Below are positions 36,397 to 46,311 of a stretch of 64,000 nt of DNA, one piece after another. The stretch lies in the NCBI RefSeq assembly GCF_002005565.1, contig NZ_BDJC01000017.1, positions 50,176-114,175 of the forward strand, in the 5' to 3' direction. The notes beneath the pieces were generated by a model. That model ran no database searches. It saw only the letters and a list, made by a program, of their open reading frames with translations, and was not told the DNA's origin. The stretch comes from Streptomyces sp. JHA26 (lineage in GTDB: Bacteria > Actinomycetota > Actinomycetes > Streptomycetales > Streptomycetaceae). The position numbers were made by a program, and so were the translations under genes. The stretch's first letter is position 1. Every line of letters starts with the position of its first letter.

Positions 36397-37284
36397 GTGA
36401 CTACCCTTGCGCACACCATGATGACCGCCGCCCGCTCCGCCGACTCCGACCTCGCGAACTCGGGCGAACTCGACCGCTACCCCTTCGCCGAGGCGCCCGC
36501 CGCCGACCGTGTGGGGGTCCCCGCCTGGGAAGGCGTGGAGCCCGAGCTGGGACGGGTGGGCCGGCGCGCCGCGGGCAGCCGCGGACGCGGACTGCACGGG
36601 CAACTCGTCCAGCAGCTCGGCCAGATGATCGTTTCGGGCGACCTGGGGGCCGACCGCCCCCTGGTACCGGAGGAGATCGGCCAGCGTTTCGAGGTGTCCC
36701 GTACCGTCGTCCGCGAATCGCTCCGTGTCCTGGAGGCCAAGGGCCTGGTCAGTGCCCGCCCGAACGTCGGTACGCGGGTGCGTCCCGTCAGCGACTGGAA
36801 CCTCCTCGACCCCGACATCATCGAATGGCGTGCCTTCGGGCCGCAGCGCGACGACCAGCGCCGCGAGCTCAGCGAGCTGCGCTGGACCATCGAGCCGCTC
36901 GCCGCTCGCCTGGCCGCCGGGCACGGGCGTGAGGACGTCCAGCAGCGGCTGAGCGACATGGTCGGGATCATGGGGCACGCCATGGGGCAGGGCGACGCGC
37001 TCACCTTCTCGCGCGCCGATGCCGAGTTCCACACGCTGCTCATCCAGGTCGCCGGCAATCGCATGCTGGGCCACCTCTCGGGGATCGTGTCCGCCGCCCT
37101 CCACGTCTCCGGCGGGCCGGTCACGGGCTGTGACCGGCCGAACGACGCCTCGCTGGCGCAGCACGGCCGGATCGTCGACGCCTTGGCGGCCGGGGACGGC
37201 GCGGCGGCCGAGTCGGCCATGCGCCAGCTCCTGACCGTCCACCCCGAGGTGGACCGCGTGGTGCCCGCCCCGCGCGAGCACTGA
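36397..37284 (+). CDS. whiH: GntR-family sporulation regulator WhiH
   Basis: 295 residues from GTG 36397, the start giving the expected WhiH N-terminus (TTLAHTMMTAARSADS) with AGGA close upstream. WhiH is required for sporulation septation in aerial hyphae. GntR wHTH around residues 70-130: RGLHGQLVQQLGQMIVSGDL, EEIGQRFEVSRTVVRESLRVLEAKGLV and RPNVGTRVRP. The C-terminal FCD domain follows, with ligand/metal residues in ADAEFHTLLIQVAGN and HGRIVDALAAGD, implying that a small carboxylate or metal modulates DNA binding. It lies directly upstream of hrdB, closed by two hairpins. Confidence 0.96.
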   Translation: MTTLAHTMMTAARSADSDLANSGELDRYPFAEAPAADRVGVPAWEGVEPELGRVGRRAAGSRGRGLHGQLVQQLGQMIVSGDLGADRPLVPEEIGQRFEVSRTVVRESLRVLEAKGLVSARPNVGTRVRPVSDWNLLDPDIIEWRAFGPQRDDQRRELSELRWTIEPLAARLAAGHGREDVQQRLSDMVGIMGHAMGQGDALTFSRADAEFHTLLIQVAGNRMLGHLSGIVSAALHVSGGPVTGCDRPNDASLAQHGRIVDALAAGDGAAAESAMRQLLTVHPEVDRVVPAPREH

Positions 37285-37308
37285 CCGCGCTCCACCGGCA
37301 CGGCGCGC

Positions 37309-37345
37309 GCCGGCCGCACCGGCTCCCTCCTCCGGTGCGGCCGGC
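37309..37345 (+). terminator. First terminator after whiH
   Basis: A perfect 14-bp stem (37309-37322 with 37332-37345) and 9-nt loop, 25 bp after the whiH stop. Confidence 0.85.
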
Positions 37346-37361
37346 CGGTCCGCCGCCGCCG

Positions 37362-37398
37362 CGGACCTCGCGGGATCTTCGGGGCCCCGCGAGGTCCG
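37362..37398 (+). terminator. Second terminator after whiH
   Basis: A perfect 13-bp stem (37362-37374 with 37386-37398), 16 bp after the first hairpin. Tandem hairpins insulate hrdB from whiH read-through. Confidence 0.8.
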
Positions 37399-37802
37399 AC
37401 GGTGTTCCGTTCCGACGGTGTGACGAAACGCTCGGATCCTGTGCGTGGTCGGCCCTGTGCGTGATCGGTCCCGTGCGTGGCCGGTCCCCTGCGCGCTCGG
37501 CCTCGTAGGCGGGCGGGAGGCGGTCGGACGGGGACGATTGATGGCCTTCTTTGTCTTCACTTGACCGTTTTTGAGTGCTTACGGGGTGTGACTCGGGCCA
37601 CGCGGATTGGGCGTAACGCTCGTGGGAACAACACGATGACCTAAGAGGTGACAGCCGCGGAGGGAATACGGACGCCGTTCACGGCGCTGTGCATCTCCCC
37701 GGCCCCCGCCCGCGCCGTCGGCCCATCCCCAAGCCGGCGGTCGGCTCCTGTCCGTCGTGGACAGGGCCGGAAGCCGTTTTCCAACGTTCCGAGAGGTTGT
37801 TC
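37399..37802. promoter_or_regulatory. hrdB promoter and leader region
   Basis: About 400 bp without a gene. It contains the four 16-bp repeats, an AT-richer block from 37537 to 37590 with TTGACC (37561-37566) as a possible -35, and a final SD GAGAGG at 37791-37796. hrdB in S. coelicolor has more than one promoter, including a sigma-R one, but I could not find a convincing GGAAT-N18-GTT here. Confidence 0.5.
37438..37501 (+). repeat. 16-bp tandem repeat, four copies, upstream of hrdB
   Basis: Units start at 37438, 37454, 37470 and 37486 and follow CCTGTGCGTGNTCGGY. The first two differ at two positions; the last is most diverged. It sits between the whiH terminators and the hrdB promoter region. 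Confidence 0.7.
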
Positions 37803-39335
<1,533 letters not shown>

Positions 39336-39377
39336 GCAACGGCCGCACGTCCCGCCGAGGCGGGCGTACGACCGGCG

Positions 39378-39409
39378 AGGCCCGGTTCCCCCGGTGGGGG
39401 ACCGGGCCT
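39378..39409 (+). terminator. hrdB terminator
   Basis: A hairpin of 14 bp with one bulged T (39378-39392 with 39396-39409) and a 3-nt loop, about 40 bp after the hrdB stop. Confidence 0.75.
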
Positions 39410-39490
39410 TCGTGCTGACCAGCGGGTGCGAGGCGCGACGGGGTGGATCACTCTGGGTGTTCCCTGACCACCCCTCAGTGAGGAGTCTGC

Positions 39491-40357
39491 ATGCGTCGCC
39501 TCTTTGCCCGGGCAATGACCCGGCCGCTCGTCCTGGCGGCCGTGGCGACCGCGATACCGCTGGCGTCCGCCGCCCCCGCCACTGCCTCCGCCGTCACCGA
39601 CAGCATCGTCGTCGGGGGTTTTCCGGTCGACGTGTCCGACAGCCCGTGGACCGTGGCCCTGTCCAGCCGTGACCGGTTCGGAGGTACGCGGGCGGGGCAG
39701 TTCTGCGGAGGAGTCGCCGTCGGCCGGACCACCGTGCTCACGGCGGCCCACTGCCTGAGCGAGGGAGTCCTGGGATCCCCGCCCGAACAGGTGCGTGACC
39801 TGAAGGTCATCGCGGGACGCACGGACCTGCTCTCGGACGAGGGGGACGAGATCCCCGTGCGCGGCGTCTGGGTGAACCCGGCGCACGACGACGTCAGCAA
39901 CGCCGGGGACTTCGCCGTCCTCACCCTCTCCCGGGACCTCCCCGCCGGCTCGGTCATAGGCATGGCGGCCGAGGGGGACCCCGCGTACGGGCCGGAGACC
40001 GCGGCGATGGTCTACGGGTGGGGGGACATCTCGGGCGCGGGGGACTACGCCAACAGCCTGCGGGCGTCACGCGTGCGCGTACTGCCCGACGCCCTCTGCG
40101 CACGGGCGTATCCGGGGGGCGGTGACGGAAAGTACCTGCCCAGCAGCATGCTGTGCGCCGGGGAGGAAGCGGGCGGTCGTGACGCGTGCCAGGGGGACAG
40201 CGGGGGGCCGCTGGTCGCCCAGGGGAGACTCATCGGGCTCGTGTCCTGGGGGAACGGGTGCGGACGCCCCGGCAACCCCGGGGTGTACACGCGCGTCTCC
40301 GCCGCTCTGCGGGCGCTGGGCTGGGACAGGGCCCCGCACCGGCACCAGGGCGCCTGA
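39491..40357 (+). CDS. Secreted trypsin-like serine protease (S1A)
   Basis: 288 residues. A signal peptide ends near ASA at about residue 34 ([23 protein letters not shown]), a short propeptide leads to the activation-type N-terminus IVVGG, and the chymotrypsin fold follows: His in [10 protein letters not shown], Asp in GDFAVLTL and Ser in CQGDSGGPL. Asp in [12 protein letters not shown] places an acidic residue in the S1 pocket, predicting cleavage after Arg/Lys. Paired cysteines (FCGG/HC, LCAG/ACQGD, GCG) suit disulfides outside the cell. ATG 39491 follows GTGAGGAG. Its position right after hrdB is conserved in Streptomyces. Confidence 0.93.
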   Translation: MRRLFARAMTRPLVLAAVATAIPLASAAPATASAVTDSIVVGGFPVDVSDSPWTVALSSRDRFGGTRAGQFCGGVAVGRTTVLTAAHCLSEGVLGSPPEQVRDLKVIAGRTDLLSDEGDEIPVRGVWVNPAHDDVSNAGDFAVLTLSRDLPAGSVIGMAAEGDPAYGPETAAMVYGWGDISGAGDYANSLRASRVRVLPDALCARAYPGGGDGKYLPSSMLCAGEEAGGRDACQGDSGGPLVAQGRLIGLVSWGNGCGRPGNPGVYTRVSAALRALGWDRAPHRHQGA

Positions 40358-40390
40358 CGCGCTTCGAAGGGCCCACCGGGCAACGAGTGC

Positions 40391-40423
40391 GGGCGGCCGC
40401 CTCCGTGTCGGAGGCGGCCGCCC
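40391..40423. terminator. Terminator between the protease and DUF7455 genes
   Basis: A perfect 15-bp stem (40391-40405 with 40409-40423) and 3-nt loop, between convergent genes. Confidence 0.85.
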
Positions 40424-40467
40424 GTCTGTTCGGCCTGTGCCGAGTCGCTCGTCGTTGGGCGCGCAGC

Positions 40468-40523
40468 GTCAGCGGTCTTCCTCGGGGGAAGACTCGTCAG
40501 CGGTCTTCCTCGGAGGAAGACTC
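40468..40523. repeat. 28-bp tandem duplication spanning the stop codon of the DUF7455 gene
   Basis: Copies at 40468-40495 and 40496-40523 differ at one base. Read leftwards, each encodes ESS(S/P)EEDR and a TGA; only the upstream copy is in the protein, the other is a ghost tail behind the stop. Confidence 0.85.
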
Positions 40524-40727
40524 GGGAACGGCCGTCAGCCGCTCCGTCTCGTCCTGTATCTCAGCGGCGATCTTCTTGAGTTCCGGCTCGAACTTGCGAC
40601 CGTGGTGGGCGCAGAAGAGCAGCTCTCCGCCGCTCAGCAGGACGACGCGCAGGTACGCCTGGGCGCCGCAGCGGTCGCAGCGGTCGGCGGCCGTCAGCGG
40701 GCTCGCGGAAGTCAGAACAGTAGTCAC
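40497..40727 (-). CDS. DUF7455-type small zinc-ribbon protein
   Basis: 76 residues. The central part has CDRCGAQAYLRV, then LLFCAHHGRKFEPEL, a CxxC...CxxH arrangement likely to bind one zinc ion, followed by a helical, acidic C-terminus (LKKIAAEIQDETERL) ending SSSEEDR. Such proteins are widespread and conserved in actinobacteria; their function is not known. It is convergent with the protease gene and divergent from parE. A 28-bp duplication covers its stop codon. Confidence 0.85.
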   Translation of the reverse strand: MTTVLTSASPLTAADRCDRCGAQAYLRVVLLSGGELLFCAHHGRKFEPELKKIAAEIQDETERLTAVPESSSEEDR

Positions 40728-41171
40728 GTCGCCTCTTCTCTAGCTCGACGAGCTGTCGTACCAGGGTCAACATCCAACCAGCCCCAAAACGTTCCCGCTC
40801 GAGGCTTTTCCTCGAAAAAATTTCTTCCGAGTGGCCGGCTGTTGCCGGTTGGCGGCGAATGTGCCGTATTGCGTGTCTCTGTGTCGTACGGGTTCGCGCA
40901 GTCGGTCAGTGGGTCGGTCCCGCCGGCTGGGTTGCCGGTTTGTTCATGAGGACGTGCCCGGAGCCTAAATGGTTCATGCCTCGAAGGGAACGTGATGTGT
41001 ACTTCACTCCATCGAGGTATCGAACAAGTATACGACCGTGGACTAGGCTGAGTCTTCCGCGAGGGTGGCGTTACACCGGCTCTACCAGGCCTCGGTACCC
41101 TCTGACCGGTGAACCGAGCCGCGCCCTTACCCAGCGGGGCCCCATCTGAAATTCAGCGAGGAGCGAACCGC
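40728..41171. other. DUF7455-parE divergent intergenic region
   Basis: 444 bp. AT-richer blocks lie at 40790-40835 and 40985-41045. An inverted repeat TCGAGG-CTTTT-CCTCGA (40799-40815) followed by six A's lies upstream of the DUF7455 gene. TAGGCT at 41044-41049 could be a -10 for parE. No convincing -35 or operator was found. Confidence 0.45.
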
Positions 41172-43295
41172 GTGACCGCCGAGACGTCCGTGCCGTCCAC
41201 TGCGCTGCTGGCAGGAGCAGACCGGGACGGATCCAACTACACCGCGCGGCACCTGCTCGTCCTCGAGGGGCTCGAGGCCGTACGCAAGCGTCCGGGCATG
41301 TACATCGGATCGACCGACAGCCGTGGCCTGATGCACTGCCTGTGGGAGATCATCGACAACTCCGTCGACGAGGCCCTCGGAGGCTACTGCGACCACATCG
41401 AGGTGATCCTCCACGACGACGCGTCGGTGGAGGTCCGGGACAACGGCCGGGGCATCCCGGTCGACATCGAGCCCAAGACCGGTCTGTCCGGTGTCGAGGT
41501 CGTCATGACCAAGCTGCACGCCGGCGGCAAGTTCGGCGGCGGCTCGTACGCCGCCTCCGGCGGTCTGCACGGCGTCGGCGCGTCCGTGGTGAACGCCCTG
41601 TCCGCCCGGCTCGACATCGAGGTGGACCGCGGCGGGCACACCCACGCCATCAGCTTCCGGCGCGGGGTCCCGGGCGCGTTCACGGGCGCGGGCCCGGACG
41701 CCGGGTTCGAGGCCGGGAGCGGGCTGCGCAAGGCCAAGAAGATCCCCAAGAGCCGTACCGGCACGCGCGTGCGGTACTGGGCCGACCGGCAGATCTTTCT
41801 CAAGGACGCCAAGCTCTCCCTGGAGACGCTGCACCAGCGCGCCCGCCAGACCGCGTTCCTGGTGCCCGGGCTGACGATCGTCGTCCGCGACGAGTTCGGT
41901 CTCGGCGACGGCGGCAGCAAGGGCGAGGAGTCCTTCCGCTTCGACGGCGGCATCAGCGAGTTCTGCGAGTTCCTGGCCAGCGACAGGCCCGTCTGCGACG
42001 TCCTCCGCTTCAGCGGACAGGGCAACTTCAAGGAGACCGTCCCGGTCCTCGACGAGTACGGGCAGATGACGCCCACCGAGGTCACCCGCGAGCTCGGGGT
42101 CGACGTCGCGATGCGCTGGGGCACCGGGTACGACACCACGGTCAAGTCGTTCGTCAACATCATCGCCACGCCCAAGGGCGGCACCCACGTCGCCGGCTTC
42201 GAGCAGGCGGTCGCCAAGACGATGAACGAGGTGCTGCGGGCCAAGAAGCTGCTGCGCGTGGCCGAGGACGACATCGTCAAGGACGACGCCCTGGAGGGGC
42301 TCACGGCGGTCGTGACGGTCCGCCTCGCCGAGCCGCAGTTCGAGGGGCAGACCAAGGAGGTCCTCGGCACCTCGGCGGCCCGGCGCATCGTGAACAACGT
42401 GATCAGCAAGGAACTCAAGGCGTTCCTCACCTCGACCAAGCGCGACGCCGCCCAGCAGGCCCGCGTGGTCATGGAGAAGGCCGTCGCCGCGGCCCGCACC
42501 CGCATCGCCGCCCGCCAGCACAAGGACGCCCAGCGCCGCAAGACGGCCCTGGAGTCCTCCTCGCTGCCCGCGAAACTCGCCGACTGCCGCAGCGACGACG
42601 TCGACCGCAGCGAGCTGTTCATCGTCGAGGGCGACTCCGCACTGGGCACGGCGAAGCTCGCCCGGAACTCCGAGTTCCAGGCTCTGCTGCCGATCCGCGG
42701 CAAGATCCTCAACGTCCAGAAGTCGTCCGTGACGGACATGCTGAAGAACGCCGAGTGCGGCGCGATCATCCAGGTCATAGGAGCCGGGTCGGGCCGCACC
42801 TTCGACCTCGACGCGGCCCGCTACGGCAAGATCATCATGATGACCGACGCCGATGTGGACGGCTCCCACATCCGGACGCTGCTCCTGACCCTGTTCCACC
42901 GCTACATGCGGCCCATGGTCGAGGCCGGCCGGGTCTTCGCCGCGGTGCCGCCCCTGCACCGCATCGAGCTCAGCCAGCCGAAGAGGGGCCAGGACAAGTA
43001 CGTCTACACGTACTCGGACCGCGAGCTGCGCGACAAGCTCATGGAGTTCCAGACCAAGGGCATCCGGTACAAGGACTCCATCCAGCGGTACAAGGGCCTC
43101 GGCGAGATGGACGCCGACCAGCTGGCCGAGACCACCATGGACCCGCGCCGCCGCACCCTGCGCCGGATCAACCTGACCGATCTGGAAGCCGCCGAGCAGG
43201 TCTTCGACCTGCTGATGGGCAACGACGTCGCCCCCCGCAAGGAGTTCATCTCCAACTCGGCGGCGACGCTGGACCGGTCGCGCATCGACGCCTAG
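41172..43295 (+). CDS. parE: Topoisomerase IV subunit B (ParE) / GyrB paralogue
   Basis: 707 residues from GTG 41172, with GAGGAG 8 nt upstream. The GHKL ATPase domain shows EGLEAVRKRPGMYIGST, IIDNSVDEALGG, RDNGRGIPVDI and GGKFGGGSYAASGGLHGVG. The Toprim domain has FIVEGDSALGTAKLARN and MTDADVDGSHIRTLLLT, and the C-terminus YKGLGEMDADQLAETTMDP. With ParC it decatenates daughter chromosomes; in Streptomyces this pair aids hyphal chromosome segregation. The true gyrB lies near dnaA elsewhere, and the partner parC is 10 kb downstream here, supporting ParE rather than GyrB. A strong hairpin follows. Confidence 0.93.
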   Translation: MTAETSVPSTALLAGADRDGSNYTARHLLVLEGLEAVRKRPGMYIGSTDSRGLMHCLWEIIDNSVDEALGGYCDHIEVILHDDASVEVRDNGRGIPVDIEPKTGLSGVEVVMTKLHAGGKFGGGSYAASGGLHGVGASVVNALSARLDIEVDRGGHTHAISFRRGVPGAFTGAGPDAGFEAGSGLRKAKKIPKSRTGTRVRYWADRQIFLKDAKLSLETLHQRARQTAFLVPGLTIVVRDEFGLGDGGSKGEESFRFDGGISEFCEFLASDRPVCDVLRFSGQGNFKETVPVLDEYGQMTPTEVTRELGVDVAMRWGTGYDTTVKSFVNIIATPKGGTHVAGFEQAVAKTMNEVLRAKKLLRVAEDDIVKDDALEGLTAVVTVRLAEPQFEGQTKEVLGTSAARRIVNNVISKELKAFLTSTKRDAAQQARVVMEKAVAAARTRIAARQHKDAQRRKTALESSSLPAKLADCRSDDVDRSELFIVEGDSALGTAKLARNSEFQALLPIRGKILNVQKSSVTDMLKNAECGAIIQVIGAGSGRTFDLDAARYGKIIMMTDADVDGSHIRTLLLTLFHRYMRPMVEAGRVFAAVPPLHRIELSQPKRGQDKYVYTYSDRELRDKLMEFQTKGIRYKDSIQRYKGLGEMDADQLAETTMDPRRRTLRRINLTDLEAAEQVFDLLMGNDVAPRKEFISNSAATLDRSRIDA

Positions 43296-43304
43296 GGCTT
43301 CCCC

Positions 43305-43343
43305 CGGATCCGGCCCCCGTCTCCCGGACGGGGGCCGGATCCG
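43305..43343 (+). terminator. parE terminator
   Basis: A perfect 17-bp stem (43305-43321 with 43327-43343) and 5-nt loop, starting 10 bp after the parE stop. Confidence 0.9.
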
Positions 43344-43432
43344 TGTGACCACCAGCGGGGTGAGTCACCTGATGGGGTGAAGTGGATGAGGAAGAAGAGT
43401 CAGGGATCTTCCCGTTCTGTCCATCCTTGGGC

Positions 43433-43996
43433 ATGCAGTCAAGCAACGATCGCCCCCGCGACGCCGGGGACGGCCCCGATGTCGCGGTCGACCACCGCGA
43501 GGTCCGGGACCGGGCCGGTGCCGAGGCATCCGCGAGCCCGAGGTACGACGACCCCTGGTACGACGCCCTCGCCTCCGGCTGGGGCGAGCCGGCGGGCGTG
43601 GGAGCCCCCCTGGCGGCGGTGCCCCCGCCGCGCCCGGGAGCGGCGGGCAAGGCCCCTCGGGGCACGGCCGACGTGTACCTGGAGGTGCAGCGCAGCCAGG
43701 CCTTCCAGGAGGTCCGCAGCAGGTACCGGAGGTTCGTGGTGCCGGCGGTCGCCGCCTTCTTCGTGTGGTACGTGGCCTACGTGGTGACCGCCACGGCGGC
43801 GCCCGCACTGATGGCCCGTCCGGTGGCCGGGGCCGTGAACGTGGCGATGCTGGCGGGGCTCGGACAGTTCCTCACGACCTTCCTGCTCACCTGGGCGTAC
43901 GCCCGGCACGCCCGGCTGCGCAGGGACCGTGCCGCGCTCGAACTGCGCTGGGACACCCAGGAACTGACCCGCGGCGTCCGAGGCGGTGCCTCATGA
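43433..43996 (+). CDS. DUF485 membrane protein, partner of the symporter
   Basis: 187 residues from ATG 43433; GTG 43382 with GGGGTGA just upstream would add 17 residues of less typical composition and remains possible. A disordered N-terminus of about 90 residues precedes the DUF485 domain: VQRSQAFQEVRSRYRRFVVPAVAAFFVWYVAYVV, then a second span MLAGLGQFLTTFLLTWAY ending in a basic helix. This is the YjcH-type small subunit found with acetate/monocarboxylate symporters. Its stop overlaps the next gene's start (ATGA), indicating translational coupling. Confidence 0.88.
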   Translation: MQSSNDRPRDAGDGPDVAVDHREVRDRAGAEASASPRYDDPWYDALASGWGEPAGVGAPLAAVPPPRPGAAGKAPRGTADVYLEVQRSQAFQEVRSRYRRFVVPAVAAFFVWYVAYVVTATAAPALMARPVAGAVNVAMLAGLGQFLTTFLLTWAYARHARLRRDRAALELRWDTQELTRGVRGGAS

Positions 43997-45585
43997 CGGG
44001 CGACCACCAGACGCTGGCCCTGATGCTGTTCAGCACCTTCGTCGCCGTCACCCTGGGGATCACGACGTGGGTGAGCCGCCACCGGCACGGATCGGCGGAG
44101 GAGTTCTACGCGGGGGGCCGCCTCTTCTCCCCGATGGAGAACGGTTTTGCCATCGCGGGCGACTACATGTCCGCCGCTTCCTTCCTGGGCATCTCCGGCC
44201 TCATCGCGCTCCACGGCTACGACGGCATGCTCTACTCGGTGGGCTTCCTGGTCGCCTGGCTCGTCGTGCTGTTCCTGGTCGCCGAACTCGTCCGCAACTG
44301 CGGCAGGTTCACCCTCGCGGACGTCGTGGCCGCGCGCATGAGGGAACGGCCGGTGCGGATCGCGGCCGGCACCTCCTCGGTCACCGTGTCCGTCCTCTAC
44401 CTGGTGGCACAGATGGTGGGTGCGGGCAGCCTGGTCGCGCTGCTGCTCGGGGGCACGGGCGACGCGGCGCGGACCTGGACCGTCATCGGCGTCGGCGCGC
44501 TGATGGTGATCTACGTGTCGTTGGGCGGGATGCGGGCCACCACCTGGATCCAGATCGTGAAGGCCGTTCTGCTGCTCGGCGGCACCGTGGCGCTGACCGC
44601 GCTCGTCCTGGTGCGCTTCCACGGCGACGTCGACCGGCTGCTGCGCACGGCGGCCGAGCGCAGCGGTCACGGCGAGGCGTTCCTGGCCCCCGGACTGGCG
44701 TACGGCGGTGACTGGACCTCCCGCCTCGACTTCATCAGCCTCGGACTGGCGCTGGTCCTGGGCACGGCCGGGCTGCCGCACATCCTGTCCCGCTTCTACA
44801 CCGTGCCCACCGCCCGCGCGGCGCGGCGGTCGGTGGTCTGGTCGATCGGTCTCATCGGCGGTTTCTACCTGATGACGATCGTGCTCGGTTTCGGTGCCGC
44901 CGCCGTCGTCGGGCCGGACGCCGTCCGCGCGTCGAACGCGGCGGGCAACACCGCGGTGCCGCTGCTGGCGCTCGACCTCGGCGGCGGAGCGGACTCCACC
45001 GGCGGCACGGTCCTGTTCGCGGTCGTCGCCGCCGTCGCCTTCGCCACCATCCTCGCGGTGGTCGCCGGCATCACCCTGGCCTCCTCGGCGTCCGTGGCGC
45101 ACGACCTGTACGCGTCCCTGCGGCGCCGTGACGCCGAGCCGCGCAGCGAGGTCGCCGTGGCGCGCGTCGCCGCCGTCGGCATCGGCGCCGTCGCGATCGC
45201 CCTCGGGCTGCTCGCCCGCGACCTCAACGTCGCCTTCCTGGTGGGACTGGCCTTCGCCGTCGCCGCTTCCGCCAACCTGCCGGTGCTGCTCTACTCACTG
45301 TTCTGGCACCGCTTCACCACACGCGGCGCCGTGTGGGCGGTCTACGGCGGGCTGGTCCCGGCCGTGGTGCTCGTGCTGCTGTCGCCGGTGGTGTCGGGCA
45401 GCGCGCAGTCGCTGTTCCCGGGCACCGATTTCCAGTACTTCCCGCTGCAGAACCCCGGCCTCGTCTCGATCCCGCTGGGCTTCGTCGCGGGCTGGCTCGG
45501 CACGGTCACCTCGACGGAGGTCGCCGACGAGGCCAGGCACGCCGAGACGGAAGTGCGGTCGCTGACGGGGGCGGGCGCCGTGTGA
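43993..45585 (+). CDS. Sodium:solute symporter, ActP/MctC-like (monocarboxylate uptake)
   Basis: 530 residues with about 13 hydrophobic spans. Start ATG 43993 overlaps the DUF485 stop by 4 nt. SSS-family signatures: EEFYAGGRLFSPMENGFAIAGDYMSAASFLG, GYDGMLYSVGFLVAWL, LADVVAARM, and TAGLPHILSRFYTVP in the middle. With its DUF485 partner this resembles E. coli YjcH-ActP and corynebacterial MctC, which import acetate, pyruvate or propionate with sodium or protons. The next genes encode a CitA-type two-component system and citrate synthases, consistent with carboxylate uptake. The substrate is inferred, not shown. Confidence 0.9.
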   Translation: MTGDHQTLALMLFSTFVAVTLGITTWVSRHRHGSAEEFYAGGRLFSPMENGFAIAGDYMSAASFLGISGLIALHGYDGMLYSVGFLVAWLVVLFLVAELVRNCGRFTLADVVAARMRERPVRIAAGTSSVTVSVLYLVAQMVGAGSLVALLLGGTGDAARTWTVIGVGALMVIYVSLGGMRATTWIQIVKAVLLLGGTVALTALVLVRFHGDVDRLLRTAAERSGHGEAFLAPGLAYGGDWTSRLDFISLGLALVLGTAGLPHILSRFYTVPTARAARRSVVWSIGLIGGFYLMTIVLGFGAAAVVGPDAVRASNAAGNTAVPLLALDLGGGADSTGGTVLFAVVAAVAFATILAVVAGITLASSASVAHDLYASLRRRDAEPRSEVAVARVAAVGIGAVAIALGLLARDLNVAFLVGLAFAVAASANLPVLLYSLFWHRFTTRGAVWAVYGGLVPAVVLVLLSPVVSGSAQSLFPGTDFQYFPLQNPGLVSIPLGFVAGWLGTVTSTEVADEARHAETEVRSLTGAGAV

Positions 45586-45630
45586 GCCGGGGACGGCCGT
45601 CTCCGCCCGCCCGGGCGACGCCCGGCTCCC

Positions 45631-46311
45631 TCAGGCGCGGGTGGCCCACCGGTAACGGTGTTCCGGACGGCCGGCGTCGCCGTACTTGAGGGTCAGCCTG
45701 GCCCGTCCCGTGCGCTCCAGGAGCTTCAGGTAACGCTGGGCGGTCTGGCGGCTCACCCCGGTCCGCTCGGCGATCTCCTGGGCGGACAGCGGCCCGTCGG
45801 CGCTCATCAGGCACTGGCGCACCAGCTCGGCGGTGGTGGGGGAGTGCCCCTTGGGCAGTGCCGGCTCCGACGGCGCGGACAGGGCGCCGAAGATGCGGTC
45901 CACCTCCGCCTGTTCCGCCTCGCCACCGCCGTCGAGGGTGCGGCGCAGCTCCGCGTAGGCCTCCAGCTTGACACGCAGGCCCGCGAAGGCGAACGGCTTG
46001 ACCAGGTACTGCAGGGCGCCCTGGCGCATCGCCGCCTGGACGGTCGCCACGTCCCGCGCCGCCGTCACCATGATCACGTCGGTCTGGTGACCGCGTCGCC
46101 GCATCTCCTGGACGACCTCCAGACCGGTCCGGTCGGGCAGGTGGTGGTCCAGCAGGATCAGGTCCAGGCGGGGCAGGTCCTCCACGCGGCGCAGCGCCTC
46201 CGCCGCGCTGTGCGCCTCGCCGGCCACGTGAAAGCCCGGCACCTTCTCGACGTAGGCGGCGTTGACCCGCGCGACCCGCGTGTCGTCGTCCACGACCAGG
46301 ACCTCGATCAT
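45631..46311 (-). CDS. Response regulator, CitB/DcuR-like
   Basis: 226 residues from ATG 46311, overlapping the kinase stop by 4 nt (ATGA). Receiver domain: acidic pocket VDDD near residue 8, phospho-acceptor Asp55 in LILLDHHLPD, Thr/Ala in MVTAARD and Lys105 in YLVKPF. The C-terminal wHTH (GPLSAQEIAERTGVSRQTAQRYLKLLERTGRA) is the type found in CitB/DctR/MaeR regulators of di- and tricarboxylate uptake. It is convergent with the symporter gene, 45 bp away, which is a plausible target. Confidence 0.94.
   Translation of the reverse strand: MIEVLVVDDDTRVARVNAAYVEKVPGFHVAGEAHSAAEALRRVEDLPRLDLILLDHHLPDRTGLEVVQEMRRRGHQTDVIMVTAARDVATVQAAMRQGALQYLVKPFAFAGLRVKLEAYAELRRTLDGGGEAEQAEVDRIFGALSAPSEPALPKGHSPTTAELVRQCLMSADGPLSAQEIAERTGVSRQTAQRYLKLLERTGRARLTLKYGDAGRPEHRYRWATRA

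Noticed and set aside
37399..37802. Sigma-R promoter (GGAAT-N18-GTT) of hrdB
   Set aside because: GGAAT occurs at about 37662 but no GTT lies at 18-19 bp spacing; not annotated.
41020..41035. SOS-box-like TCGAACAAGTATACGA upstream of parE
   Set aside because: Only one half matches the LexA operator well; the other half has two mismatches and parE is not a known SOS gene.
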